From Rhizobium altiplani (GTDB lineage Bacteria; Pseudomonadota; Alphaproteobacteria; Rhizobiales; Rhizobiaceae), in the NCBI RefSeq assembly GCF_001542405.1, contig NZ_LNCD01000139.1, forward strand, positions 46,614-110,613: DNA of 64,000 nt, in the 5' to 3' direction. Numbering within the stretch: the stretch's first letter is position 1; every line of letters starts with the position of its first letter. The notes beneath the pieces are model-generated. The model had not been told where the DNA came from. It saw only the letters and a list, made by a program, of their open reading frames with translations, and made no database searches. Below are positions 29,346-39,145 of this stretch, in pieces. The translations under genes and the position numbers were made by a program.

Positions 29346-30287
29346 TCAGTTTGAAACGATGTCCCATTTTTCGTCAGGGTTGAAGCGCGTCATTTTCGCG
29401 ACCGCCGCGGCGGTGTTGGTGCCGAGATCGCGTTCGTAGACGACGCCCTTCTCGCTCACCAGGAACGTCTTCACTCCCGTCTCACCATATTTGACGGGCC
29501 ATCCGACGAGCGCGAACCCGACGATCATGTTGCCGTTGATTATGTAGCTGTAGTCGCCACCGGCTATGTTGGCGCCCTGGCCCTTCAGGATACGAAAACG
29601 GTAGCCGAAATAGCCATCCCCGGCCTTCGCACGCTCGAGAGCGGCCTGTTCGACGAAGGCTCCGGCGGGACTGTCTGAGTCTCCCTGGTTGGAGGGCCAG
29701 TAAAGGCCGTCTGTCTTGCCAGGGCTACTTATGAGGTTCTGTGCATATTCGAGAACGCCGTCGCCGTCGTGATCGGCCGAGGCGTATTCTTGCTGCGCGT
29801 CGACGTAGTTGCGCATGGTGTCGATCGCTTGGAGTTCATTCTCGCCGATCCGCCTGTCGAGGATCTCCTCGAAGCCCGCCTTGGTATCGAAGGCCCATTT
29901 GCCATCACCACGTTTCGCGAGCGGGAAGGGGAGCGGCCAAAGCTTGTCGCCGATCTCGACGATCTTCTTGCCGTCACGGTCCTCCACGACCACCTGCTTT
30001 GCGGCGCCCTCGCGGATTTGCCGGTAGGTATTCATGGCGTCCTCGTTGGCCTTTAGCTTGACCGCGTCGATGCCGAGCAGCACAGCAAGACCATCGACGT
30101 CGCCGGACGACAGAGCTGCCTTCAGCTTGTCGACCGCCGCAACCGGGTCGTCGAATTGCGGCGCCGGAGTTGAGGCCGTGAAGCTGTCGAACGGCGTATC
30201 CTGGGCGAGCACCGGTGCAGTTCCGCAAAGAACGGTCGTTGTTGCAAGAACGGCCCAGAGGCCTGCAGACTTGAAGAACGTGTTCAT
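29346..30287 (-). CDS. DUF2950 family secreted protein
   Basis: 313 residues, signal peptide ending near APVLAQ. Later parts AFDTKAGFEEILDRRIGENE and GYFGYRFRILKGQGANIAGG are typical of DUF2950. Function unknown. GGGGAG precedes the ATG at 30287. The DUF3300 gene is directly upstream on the same strand (22-base gap); the two families often occur together, so they may form one envelope system. Confidence 0.87.
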   Translation of the reverse strand: MNTFFKSAGLWAVLATTTVLCGTAPVLAQDTPFDSFTASTPAPQFDDPVAAVDKLKAALSSGDVDGLAVLLGIDAVKLKANEDAMNTYRQIREGAAKQVVVEDRDGKKIVEIGDKLWPLPFPLAKRGDGKWAFDTKAGFEEILDRRIGENELQAIDTMRNYVDAQQEYASADHDGDGVLEYAQNLISSPGKTDGLYWPSNQGDSDSPAGAFVEQAALERAKAGDGYFGYRFRILKGQGANIAGGDYSYIINGNMIVGFALVGWPVKYGETGVKTFLVSEKGVVYERDLGTNTAAAVAKMTRFNPDEKWDIVSN

Positions 30288-30309
30288 CGTTTTTCTCCCC
30301 AAAGGTCGC

Positions 30310-31827
30310 TCAACGTCTGCCGCCACCGCGTCCGCCACCGCGGCCGCCGCCGCCTCGAGGCATTTGTCTACCGCCTCCACCGCGGCTCATCTGCTGCCGT
30401 CCGCCACCGCCGCCACGATACTGCCGTCCGCCGCCGCCTCCGCGCTGAATGTTGGAACGGTTGGACGAGCGCTGGACGTTGGAACGGTTGGGGCGCTGGG
30501 CGTTGGCGCGGCTCTGCGCTCCACGCCTCGAAGCGTCGACCTGACCGCGCTTCGACGAGACGTTGCCGAGCGCGTTTGCGCGGCCGCGGTTGTCCGCCTT
30601 GCCGGCGAGCTTACCGTTCGCGGGCCGCTGGCCGGCCGCAGGCCGGTTTCCGCCACCGGGGCGATTTACGCCCGTGCCGGCGCCCGGTCGATTTCCTGCC
30701 GCTGGCCGGTTGGCGACCCCACCGCCGGGGCGGTTGAGGCCGGCTTGCCCGGCGGCACCGCCGCGGTTTTTCAGACCCTCCGCGGTGCTTCTGCGCACGT
30801 CGGCTGCGCGGTCCGCCCGGTTGGCGACGCCAGCGCCGCGCTCACGGTTGATCTCGGAGGCGCGATTGCGCAGGTTGTTGGCGCCATTGGCCTGGAGATT
30901 GTTTCGGATAGTGTTTCGGTCGACGTTCGCCAACTGACTTCTGTCGATGTTGAGCTTGCTGCGGTCGACGTTCTTCCAGTCGACGTCGTTCCACTTAACC
31001 TTGCCGTTGAAATTGCGGTTGTTGAAACAATTGTTGCAATCGACGTCGATGTCGCCGCCCCAGTTGCCGCCCCAAACGCCCCAGTTGTCCCAGTTGACCG
31101 CGGCCGCCCAGGCAACGCCCGTTACGGCTGCGGCGAAGAAGGCAGCACCGGGATACCAATAGTTCGAATAGGGCTGGTCGTAGTAGCTAATAGGCTCGTA
31201 GGCGTAACCGGGTTCGTAGAGCATCTCCGGCGGATATTTCGGGATGTAGACCTTCTCGGGGTCGGTCGGCCGGATGACAACGTTGTCGCCCTCGTTGACG
31301 ATCGTGATCTTGTCGTCCGTCTTGATCGCGCCCTTGGCCACCGCTTGGTCGCGCAGCTGTTGAATGGCCACAAGGACGTCCTTCTGCTGATAGGTGATCG
31401 CCTGTCCGAGCGTCTGTGTCCATTCCAGGTCGTCGTTCATCATCTTGACGACCTCAGGATAGTTGAGAAGAGAGATGATACTGCCATCCCAAGTCTCCTT
31501 GGGCTTAAGCTTGTCATCAGTCTTCTTCGTTTCAAGGAACCGGTTCGCCTCGACGATCTGCAGCGGAAAGAGCGAGCTAGCCGTGATCAGTGCCACGAGG
31601 TCATCCGGATAAAGTGCGATGCGCGCGACAAGCGTCTCGAGTTCGTCCTCAGTCAAGGCCTGAGGCGCTGCTGCTGTTTCGGCGGTACTCGCTGCCGGCG
31701 CGGCGGCCGAAGCGGAAGCGGGCGCAGGTGCTGGCTGCTGCGCGTAGGCCGTCGGTAGCTCTGTCGGAATGGCGAGCCAGGACACCGCCGCCAGCCAAGT
31801 TGCACACCAAGCAAGAAACCTTGTCAT
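30310..31827 (-). CDS. DUF3300 family secreted protein with Gly/Arg/Asn-rich tail
   Basis: 505 residues. Signal peptide (WLAAVSWLAIPTELPTAYA), Ala/Pro linker, then the DUF3300 domain (LVARIALYPDDLVALITAS, VYIPKYPPEMLYEP). From about residue 260 onward it is low-complexity: Asn/Trp/Asp repeats and then Gly-Arg runs (GRQYRGGGGGRQQMSRGGG). Such tails bind nucleic acids or polysaccharides in other proteins, but that is a guess. Start at 31827 with AAGGTG upstream. Confidence 0.87.
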   Translation of the reverse strand: MTRFLAWCATWLAAVSWLAIPTELPTAYAQQPAPAPASASAAAPAASTAETAAAPQALTEDELETLVARIALYPDDLVALITASSLFPLQIVEANRFLETKKTDDKLKPKETWDGSIISLLNYPEVVKMMNDDLEWTQTLGQAITYQQKDVLVAIQQLRDQAVAKGAIKTDDKITIVNEGDNVVIRPTDPEKVYIPKYPPEMLYEPGYAYEPISYYDQPYSNYWYPGAAFFAAAVTGVAWAAAVNWDNWGVWGGNWGGDIDVDCNNCFNNRNFNGKVKWNDVDWKNVDRSKLNIDRSQLANVDRNTIRNNLQANGANNLRNRASEINRERGAGVANRADRAADVRRSTAEGLKNRGGAAGQAGLNRPGGGVANRPAAGNRPGAGTGVNRPGGGNRPAAGQRPANGKLAGKADNRGRANALGNVSSKRGQVDASRRGAQSRANAQRPNRSNVQRSSNRSNIQRGGGGGRQYRGGGGGRQQMSRGGGGRQMPRGGGGRGGGRGGGRR

Positions 31828-32303
31828 GATCGCACCTTTTCTTTCTTTGGTGGAAGACGGATCACCGTCTCCACTGGACGTCTGGGCAACCTCGCTTGCA
31901 CCCGCAGAAAATGCAGCCACCGGTCGAGCGAAAAATACTTGCGGATGCGGAGGCCCCTCGCAACTCCATGAAGATAGGCTAGCAGCAATCAGTCCCGGCC
32001 GCACGTACGTTACGGTAAATTACGGGAGCCGATCTATGCCCGCCATGGCTGTCCAATGCGGAGAATTGCTGTCGACGTGCAGTAGGAACGCAAAATTCAT
32101 GCCGATCGTGCGAAATAGCGCGCTCGTGATCGCCGGACGAGCTAGTCAGATCGGGTTGATCAAGCAGTCACGGGCGCTACGATGAACTGTCATGCGTCAC
32201 AGCGATCTAAGTCATCGCTGATGGGCGCGGAAACGGAAGTCGAACAGCGCCGAATGTTCGAACCACGGTGGCCCGCCTTCTTGTGAGGCCACGGGAGGTG
32301 AGA
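31828..32303. other. Promoter region of the DUF3300-DUF2950 operon
   Basis: No gene supported. A repeated element ACGTTACGGTAAATTACGGG lies at 32005-32024, containing TTACGG twice with four bases between. The 9-mer TTACCGTAA occurs again in the reverse sense upstream of glgP. Confidence 0.4.
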
Positions 32304-32505
32304 TCAGCTATCGCCGCTACTCAAACGGCCGCGCAGATCCTCAGCAAGGAACGTTTGGTTTTCGAGCAGACGCTCATAGAGAACGAGCATCTCCGGCGTA
32401 ATGTCCTCCCAGGACCCACCAGCGAATCTGGCCTGATGCTGCACCTCGCCCGTTTGGATCCGGGAAATGCGTTGCTGCGAGGCGCTCGACGATCGTCGCG
32501 CCCAT
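32304..32505 (-). pseudogene. Small frameshifted gene
   Basis: A strong GGAGGGAG precedes the ATG at 32505. The first frame reads GATIVERLAATHFPDPN, then a different frame takes over with QHQARFAGGSWEDITPEM and LYERLLENQTFLAEDLRGRL up to the stop at 32304. Both halves look like real protein, so one base was gained or lost near 32450-32462. Family unknown. Confidence 0.5.
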
Positions 32506-32700
32506 GTCTCCCTCCATGAAATACGCATGCTGCTGAACCGAACAACGAGCGCTGCCGAAATGCAAGCGGCTATCGGGTTGGTTCCCAACCCCGTCGTGTA
32601 TTGGGACATGGTCCAATCCTGGGCCGGACTTCGACTTCAAATGGCCGACCGGGCGTGGGGAAGCCACTGAAGCCAGAGGCCGCTTCGACCCCAAGGCGAA

Positions 32701-33519
32701 ATGGCGGTCGAGAACGGAAAGTGGTATGAGGCGGGATCGCAACCCGGTTCCGCTGATATGGCTGACGAACACCAGGCGACCCATACCACAAAAGCAAAGG
32801 AACCCGTGCGGCGATATCTCCTGGCGTCTGTTCTCGCTTTGGTTTGGGCGGTGAGCGTTCCGGTGCAATCCGTTGCGCAATCCTTGCCCCCGCCGGAGTT
32901 CCCAGAGGTGGAATTCGGCTCACGCAAGATATTCCTGATGCTTTTTTTGATGCTCGGCCCAATTAAGATACTGGTGCCATTCAAGGTCCTTGCGGGCAGC
33001 TACGAGCCCAGCGTTCGGCGACAATTAGCCACCAGAGCGATCCTGTTCTCGGCGGCGGCGCTCGCCATCGCCGGATTTCTCGGACGCACCATGCTTGAAA
33101 ATCTGGAGATTTCGTTGCCGGTGCTGGCGATGACGGGCGGCATTATCTTGTTCATGGTGGCTTTGCGAACCGTTTTGCAGCCGACCGCGGACCCAATGAT
33201 ACGGCCAGCGGAGCAGGGCCCGATAGATTTGAAATTTGCTCTGACACCGTTGGCGTTTCCAACAATTGTGACACCCTATGGTATAGCTGCCGTCATCGTC
33301 TTCGCTACGTTGGCGGGTGACCGGCAAGCGGAAGGCGTCACCGTGGCGGCGATCGTATTGCTGATCCTGACGCTTGACTGGCTGGCCATGATGTTTGCTG
33401 AATCCATCCTCAGATGGATCGGAACGTCATTGCAGGTTTTGGCGGTTGTGCTCGGCGTTACCCAAGCCGCTCTGGGACTGCAGATCATTCTGCATAGTCT
33501 AAGCATGATTGCTTGGTAA
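32701..33519 (+). CDS. MarC family membrane protein
   Basis: 272 residues. After an unusual N-terminal part of about 70 residues with a signal-like hydrophobic stretch (YLLASVLALVWAVSVPVQ), the MarC core begins: FLMLFLMLGPIKILVPF, then LTPLAFPTIVTPYGIAAVI. Five to six membrane helices. MarC proteins have no proven substrate. The start may be 32758 instead, which would keep the signal-like segment. Confidence 0.8.
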   Translation: MAVENGKWYEAGSQPGSADMADEHQATHTTKAKEPVRRYLLASVLALVWAVSVPVQSVAQSLPPPEFPEVEFGSRKIFLMLFLMLGPIKILVPFKVLAGSYEPSVRRQLATRAILFSAAALAIAGFLGRTMLENLEISLPVLAMTGGIILFMVALRTVLQPTADPMIRPAEQGPIDLKFALTPLAFPTIVTPYGIAAVIVFATLAGDRQAEGVTVAAIVLLILTLDWLAMMFAESILRWIGTSLQVLAVVLGVTQAALGLQIILHSLSMIAW

Positions 33520-33626
33520 CCGCCGCATTCTCACTAGGGAAGTTTCGCACGCCTCGAATGTCCGCCTTGGCGCTCGGCGGCTTGATTACTTCAGTGGCAC
33601 ACGCGATGGCGAAGGAGTGTTTGCTC

Positions 33627-34492
33627 ATGCCACAGTTGACCACACCCTCAGATTACATTTGCCCCAGTGGCAAGGCGGGAACCTCGCCGAGTATTACGTC
33701 AGCTCGCGCTTGCTGTCGTGGCCTCTGCCGAATCTCAGGGCCCCGAGGAAACAATCGACGTTCCGTCGCCTGGTGAGGCGGAACTGCCCCTGGAGGATGG
33801 AATTGTCGCTAAGAGCGCTTTGCTGCAACAAGCCCGGTCAGCGCGGTCCGCGATCGAAAAGCACGCACCGGATCGCATCCTTACAATCGGAGGCGACTGT
33901 CTCGTCGATCTGGCCCCAATCGCGTATCTCCAACAAGCGATACGGTGGGGACGTCGGAGTGCTCTGGATAGATGCACATCCAGATATCCAGACGCTGAAG
34001 GACACCGGTCACGCGCACGCGCAGGTGCTCGGTATGCTCCTTGGCGAGGGCGACCGCGATTTCGTCGGCGAGGTTGATATCCCTGTTCGACCGTCCAAGG
34101 TCATGTATGCGGGGCTGGACGAGTGGTCTGCTAATGAGCAGAAGGTCATTGATCGCCTAAACCTCCGACACACATCCTCGCGTGAGTTGTCTGGCGACAG
34201 TAACGCAATCCTGAAGTGGATTGCGGACGAGGACATCAAGCAGCTTGCAGTGCATCTCGACGTCGATGCGATCCTGCCCGGCCGTTTCCCGCCAATTCTT
34301 TTCAATAAACCGGGTACTGATAAAACGATTCTATCCGGTGTCCCCAGGGGGCGTCTGGAACCTGAGCACGTGGTGCGGCTCCTTCGGGATGTGTCTGCTG
34401 CTTGCGAAATCGTGGGGTTGGCCATCACCGAATACATTCCCTGGGATGCGATCGAAACCAGAAAACTTCTGAGCCAACTCCCGCTGGTCTAG
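33627..34492 (+). pseudogene. Arginase/agmatinase-family gene with compensating frameshifts
   Basis: The protein can only be read by switching frames. LRLHLPQWQGGNLAEYY lies in one frame; from about 33735 the next part, with PEETIDVPSPGEAELP and LTIGGDCLVDLAPIAYL, lies in another; after about 33930 the reading returns to the first frame with NKRYGGDVGVLWIDAHPD and SHAH-like GHAHAQVLGMLLGEG. Metal residues (GGDC, DAHPD, HLDVDAI) are all retained. A third shift may lie near the ATG at 33627, which has AAGGAG upstream. One base lost and one gained explain the pattern. Confidence 0.75.
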
Positions 34493-34523
34493 CCGGGACC
34501 GATACATCGATCCAGTCATGAGA

Positions 34524-37034
34524 CTAAGCCGATGGCAACGGACATGGAGCTACCTCCCAGATGTCGCGGGCATATTCGGCGATCGTGCGATCGCTCGAGA
34601 ACCTTCCTGAAGCCGCGATGTTCAGGATCGCCTTGCGGCTCCAAGCTTCCGGTTTCCGATAGAGTGATTGAAGATTGGAATCTGCATCCATGTAGGAGGT
34701 GAAATCGGCCAAATGCATGTAAGTATCGCCGCCGACCAGAAGTATGTTGCGCAGCGCGTCGGTGACTGCCGGCTCATTTCGCGAGAATTCGCCTGAGAGG
34801 ATCAGGTCGAGGACAGCGCGTATCTCTGGCTCGTTCTCATAGTGCCAGCCGGGGCTATACCAGCAGCGGCTGTTTGCAACTTGGTCTGCGGACAGCCCAA
34901 ACAGGAAGAAATTTTCTTCGCCCGCGGCCTCGGCCATTTCGATCGTTGCGCCGTCACGCGTGCCGATGGTCAACGCCCCGTTCATCATGAACTTCATGTT
35001 GCTCGTGCCGCTTGCCTCGTATCCCGCCATTGATATCTGGTTGGATACGTCGCTGGCAGGAATGAGCTGCTCGGCGAGTGACACGCAGTAGTCGGGCAGG
35101 AATAGTAGCCGAAGGCGACCCCGCACCAACGGATCGCCGTCGATCGTGGCGGCAAGATTGTTCAAGAACTTTATAATCAGTTTGGCAGCGTGGTAGGCGG
35201 GAGCCGCCTTTCCTGCAAAGAAGAAGGTGCGTGGCGGCATATCGAGACTAGGATTCTGCCGCAGCCGATGGTACAGGGCGACGACTCGCAGCCCATTCAG
35301 GAGCTGTCGCTTGTATTCGTGGATGCGCTTCACCTGGCTATCGAAAATCGTGTCAGGATCAACCAGAACACCCGCCTGCGCCTTGAGCCAATCGGCAAAA
35401 CGGACTTTGGCCTTGCGTTTTGCGTTTTGGACGGCGGAAATGAACCCGCTGTCATCGGCAAGCGACCTCAGACGTTCGAGGTCCGTCGCGTTCGCTATCC
35501 AGCGGTCGCCGATAGCTTCGGAGATGCATTCGGCAAGACCCGGATTTGACAGCAATAGCCAACGGCGTGGCGTGACGCCGTTTGTCTTGTTGTTGAAACG
35601 GTCAGGATAGAGTTCTGCGAGGTCGCTCACAGTGACGTTTCGGAGCAGCTTCGAGTGTATCTCCGCGACACCGTTCGTGCTGTGGGAGCCGGCTATTGCG
35701 AGGTGAGCCATCCGCACCAGGTGATTGCCTTGCTCGACAATGGCTATGCGCTCGATGCGGCCATTGTCTCCCGGCCAGCGAGTTTGCACCTCTTCCCGCA
35801 AGCGGCGATCGATTTCCAGGATGATTTCCAAGTGCCGTGGAAGCATCAACTCAAACCAGCGCACCGGCCACTTTTCCAGCGCTTCCGGGAGGAGGGTGTG
35901 GTTTGTGTAGGCAAGGGTCCTTTTCGTGAGGTCCCATGAACGCTCCCAGTCAAGTTTTGCCGTATCCAGGAGGATGTGCATGAGCTCCGCGACGGCGAGA
36001 CTCGGATGGGTGTCATTGAGCTGGATAGCCACCTTCGTCGGCAGATCATCCCAATTACTGTTGCTTTTTTGGAAGCGTCGAACCAGGTCGGCCAATGAGC
36101 ACGCTACAAGGAAATATTCCTGCACGAAGCGAAGGCCCTGTCCCATGCTGGTGGAATCGTCCGGATAAAGAACACGTGTCACGGTTTCCGCTGTCAGCCG
36201 TTCGGCCAGCGCGCCAACAAAGTCACCTGCGCTGAATTCCTGGAAATCGAATACGTGGGGAGTTGCGGAAGCCCATAGCCGCAACGTGTTTATCGTTTTT
36301 CCGCCGTAGCCGACGACAGGCCTGTCGTAAGGGATTCCGAGCAAGCTTGAAGGCACGCCGGCGATCGCTCTCAGGCTTCCCCCGCGCACTTCGAACGAAC
36401 ATCCAAGCTCGACCGGCACGGCCAAGTGAGGTCGGGCAACTTCCCAGGGATCAGGCCTGCGCAACCAATTGTCCGGTTGTTCGCGTTGCCAGCCATCGAC
36501 AATCGACTGTTTGAATATCCCGTACTCGTAGCGCAAGCCATAGCCCATTCCAGGCAATTGCATCGTCGCCATGGACTCGAGAAAGCATGCTGCCAAGCGT
36601 CCAAGGCCACCATTGCCGAGCCCGGCGTCGGGCTCTTCGGAAAGCAAGGCCAATTCGTCCAGCTGATGTCTTTGAAAGAAGCGATCCGCAAGAGGGCCTA
36701 GCCCCAGGTTGACAACGTTGTTGTTAAGGGAACGACCGATCAAGAACTCCATCGAGAGATAATAGACCCGCTTGGGGTTCTCGCGATCATAGACCTCTTC
36801 TGTCTTTTCCCAGCGCTGGGAAAGAATATCCCGAACGGACCGTGCGACTGCCTCATACCGCTCGCGGTTTCCTATCTCGCTCGATGCCCGCACGTTGTCG
36901 AACAGAAGATGACGTTCGTACAACGCGTTGCTGCTGCCACTTAGCTTGAGGGGGCCGCAATCATATTGCGGGGGAATGGAGTCCGTCGCCTCCAATTCAG
37001 GAGCTTGGGCTGATGTTTCCTGGTCGTCTGCCAT
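34524..37034 (-). CDS. glgP: Glycogen phosphorylase
   Basis: 836 residues, normal for bacterial GlgP. Releases glucose 1-phosphate from glycogen. Seen: YYLSMEFLIGRSL, AACFLESMATMQLPG, KVAIQLNDTHPSLAVAELM, and the PLP lysine region EASGTSNMKFMMNGALT near residue 680. GGAGG lies six bases before the ATG. It stands alone without glgA/B/C here. In rhizobia it serves turnover of glycogen during carbon shifts. Confidence 0.95.
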   Translation of the reverse strand: MADDQETSAQAPELEATDSIPPQYDCGPLKLSGSSNALYERHLLFDNVRASSEIGNRERYEAVARSVRDILSQRWEKTEEVYDRENPKRVYYLSMEFLIGRSLNNNVVNLGLGPLADRFFQRHQLDELALLSEEPDAGLGNGGLGRLAACFLESMATMQLPGMGYGLRYEYGIFKQSIVDGWQREQPDNWLRRPDPWEVARPHLAVPVELGCSFEVRGGSLRAIAGVPSSLLGIPYDRPVVGYGGKTINTLRLWASATPHVFDFQEFSAGDFVGALAERLTAETVTRVLYPDDSTSMGQGLRFVQEYFLVACSLADLVRRFQKSNSNWDDLPTKVAIQLNDTHPSLAVAELMHILLDTAKLDWERSWDLTKRTLAYTNHTLLPEALEKWPVRWFELMLPRHLEIILEIDRRLREEVQTRWPGDNGRIERIAIVEQGNHLVRMAHLAIAGSHSTNGVAEIHSKLLRNVTVSDLAELYPDRFNNKTNGVTPRRWLLLSNPGLAECISEAIGDRWIANATDLERLRSLADDSGFISAVQNAKRKAKVRFADWLKAQAGVLVDPDTIFDSQVKRIHEYKRQLLNGLRVVALYHRLRQNPSLDMPPRTFFFAGKAAPAYHAAKLIIKFLNNLAATIDGDPLVRGRLRLLFLPDYCVSLAEQLIPASDVSNQISMAGYEASGTSNMKFMMNGALTIGTRDGATIEMAEAAGEENFFLFGLSADQVANSRCWYSPGWHYENEPEIRAVLDLILSGEFSRNEPAVTDALRNILLVGGDTYMHLADFTSYMDADSNLQSLYRKPEAWSRKAILNIAASGRFSSDRTIAEYARDIWEVAPCPLPSA

Positions 37035-37434
37035 TCCATGCCTCCGAACCTGCCGGTCACGATCTTCGGGATTGGTTTACGTGCCATCGCAGTGCCATGC
37101 CGTCTTTCACGCGCTCAAAGGTCGAGTTAACGGTCCCGCGTGTTGCATGAAGGGGCGCTTTAGCGGGGCGGATGCCGGGTTGATGGTGCCTGAAACCAAC
37201 AGCGCAGTGAAGTATGTTACCGTAAACGACGCACGTAACGACACTGGTGAGGCTGCGGTGGCAAGCTCTAGGGCCGGGCCGCTGGGATCCAAAGTAGACA
37301 TCATGATTGGCGGTCTAATTTCAAGAGTGTCGTAAAATCGTCCGGGCGACACGCCATGGACCGTTCGAGACCATGAAAGCGCCGCGATCCGATAGGAGTC
37401 TTTGCCCGTAGCGACTCAGGGGAGGAGCACGCAC
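37035..37434. other. Intergenic region between glgP and the DUF982 gene
   Basis: No gene supported. GTTACCGTAAACG at 37218-37230 and CGTAACG shortly after resemble the element at 32005-32024 in reverse. It is about 185 bases upstream of glgP, similar to the distance in the DUF3300 promoter. Confidence 0.35.
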
Positions 37435-37752
37435 ATGCTTTCAACGAGCGATTGGACCTTTGGTCTGGAAATCTGGCTGCCTGACTTTCCGCAACCCATC
37501 GATATCAAAGGAACTGGCGAAGCTTCCGCATTACTAGCTGACAAGTGGCCGGTAACCTTTGGGCCGGCGTTTGAGCGTGCGCTTGCCGTTTGCGCGGCAG
37601 TTATGGAAGGGTTGCTCCCGGCAGACGATGCAAAGCTGGCCCTCATTGATGCGGCCGAAGAAGTCGGAATTTCCTGGATGGACCGGATCTATTATGTTCC
37701 CGATCGTCCGGATGGTCTGACGAAATCGCCACCTGCCGGGCAGGTTCACTAG
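37435..37752 (+). CDS. DUF982 domain protein
   Basis: 105 residues. The DUF982 core WPVTFGPAFERALAVCAA and ALIDAAEEVGISW is clear. DUF982 proteins are abundant in rhizobia and have no known function. GGGGAGGAG precedes the ATG at 37435. Stands alone. Confidence 0.85.
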   Translation: MLSTSDWTFGLEIWLPDFPQPIDIKGTGEASALLADKWPVTFGPAFERALAVCAAVMEGLLPADDAKLALIDAAEEVGISWMDRIYYVPDRPDGLTKSPPAGQVH

Positions 37753-37836
37753 CGCCGATGTCGGCTCAATCTTAAGCCGTCCTAAAGGCGAACGAAAAGA
37801 AGTACGTCACACGTTGCTGCCTGTGGATCCTCGCAG

Positions 37837-38826
37837 CTAGAACCGCTGCGCCGCCGCCGGCTTGTTTCCGGTAATTGCATCGATCCGATCGAGCACGTCG
37901 GAAGTCAACTTGTCCCTATGCGAAAGGGCCGCAAGATTGTCCTCCAATTGACTCGTGCGCGACGCGCCAAGGATCACAGTTGAGACATTCTTGTTGGCCA
38001 GACACCACAGCAGAGCAAGGTGCGTGATCGAGATCCCGATCTCGTCTGCGAGCTTCGCCAAATCGCGGACTTTCGCGATCTGGGCGCGGCCAGCGTCGCT
38101 CGATAGCTTCTCCTTCAGCCACTCGTATCCGGGAAGGTTCATTCGGCTGTCAGCCGGCACGCCGTCGTTATATTTGCCGGTGAGGACGCCTGATGCAAGC
38201 GGCGACCAGATCGTGGTTCCGAGACCGAGAAGGTCGTAGAGCGGCCGATAATCGGCTTCCACCTTCTGGCGCTCGAAGATGTTGTATTGGGGTTGCTCCA
38301 TAGTCGGCGGCGTGATGCGAAGATCCCGCGCGACGGCGTAAGCCTCGGTTAACTGCTGCGCCGACCATTCCGAGGTTCCCCAGTAAAGGATCTTCCCCTG
38401 CGCCACGAGATCGTGCATCGCCCGAACGGTCTCCTCGATCGGCGTATCGATATCCGGCCGGTGGCAGAAATAGAGGTCCAGGTATTCGACCTGCAGCCGC
38501 TTGAGCGCAGCGTGGGCCGCATCGGTTACGTGCTTGCGCGACAGCCCGCGTTGCGTCGGCTTCTCCCCGCCCCAGAACACCTTGCTGGAGACGATGAAGC
38601 TATCGCGGCTCCAGCCGAGCGTCTTGAGCGCTTCGCCCATCACAAGTTCGGATTTTCCACTCTCGTAGCCTTCGGCATTGTCGAAGAAGTTCACCCCCCT
38701 GTCATAAGCGAGCTTCATTAGGCTGACCGCATCGCCGCCATCAACCTGCTTGCCAAAGGTGACCCATGATCCGAAGGAGAATTCGCTGACTTTCAGGCCC
38801 GATTTGCCGAGACGACGATATTCCAT
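37837..38826 (-). CDS. Aldo/keto reductase (K-channel beta-subunit-like, YghZ group)
   Basis: 329 residues. NADPH-dependent carbonyl reductase. Catalytic set: D in FFDNAEGYESG, Y of the same segment, K in IVSSKVFW, and H in LYFCHRPD. The NADP-binding end is GASRTSQLEDNL. AGGAGG precedes the ATG. First member of the redox island; likely reduces aldehydes or methylglyoxal. Confidence 0.93.
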   Translation of the reverse strand: MEYRRLGKSGLKVSEFSFGSWVTFGKQVDGGDAVSLMKLAYDRGVNFFDNAEGYESGKSELVMGEALKTLGWSRDSFIVSSKVFWGGEKPTQRGLSRKHVTDAAHAALKRLQVEYLDLYFCHRPDIDTPIEETVRAMHDLVAQGKILYWGTSEWSAQQLTEAYAVARDLRITPPTMEQPQYNIFERQKVEADYRPLYDLLGLGTTIWSPLASGVLTGKYNDGVPADSRMNLPGYEWLKEKLSSDAGRAQIAKVRDLAKLADEIGISITHLALLWCLANKNVSTVILGASRTSQLEDNLAALSHRDKLTSDVLDRIDAITGNKPAAAQRF

Positions 38827-39145
38827 AACGAACCTCCTACGAATGTTTACAAGAAATCAGCCGAGCAGCTGTTCGTAGCGAACCTAGCCCTATCCCGCTT
38901 GGGCGCAAGGCCAAAAACGAGAACGCGGAGCCGAGCATTTCCTCAGCCTTCGGGTTCCTGCTTGCTGTCCTTAGCCAGGCAGCCGAGACTTGCCAACTGA
39001 TTGGGAAGGTTTACCGCAAAGGGGCGGCAGCGTTCTGTTTTGGTTCTGCAGGATCTTCACCACCGCCGATCCTTCCTGAAAATGCTGTCCGGCCGCGATA
39101 TGCCCTCTCTTAGGTTCGTGACGGGCGGACCCAGCAGACTTTCGT
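38827..39145. other. Region upstream of the aldo/keto reductase gene
   Basis: CTACGAA (38837-38843) and TTCGTAG (38872-38878) form a perfect 7-bp inverted pair just before the reductase start, a possible operator. The rest shows no gene. Confidence 0.35.

Noticed and set aside
28774..29439. Plus-strand frame of 221 codons
   Set aside because: No family text, overlaps a better minus-strand microprotein with a strong ribosome site and the end of the DUF2950 gene.
30034..31758. Plus-strand frame of 574 codons opposite DUF3300 and DUF2950
   Set aside because: Low-complexity shadow of the repeated Gly/Arg/Asn codons on the other strand.
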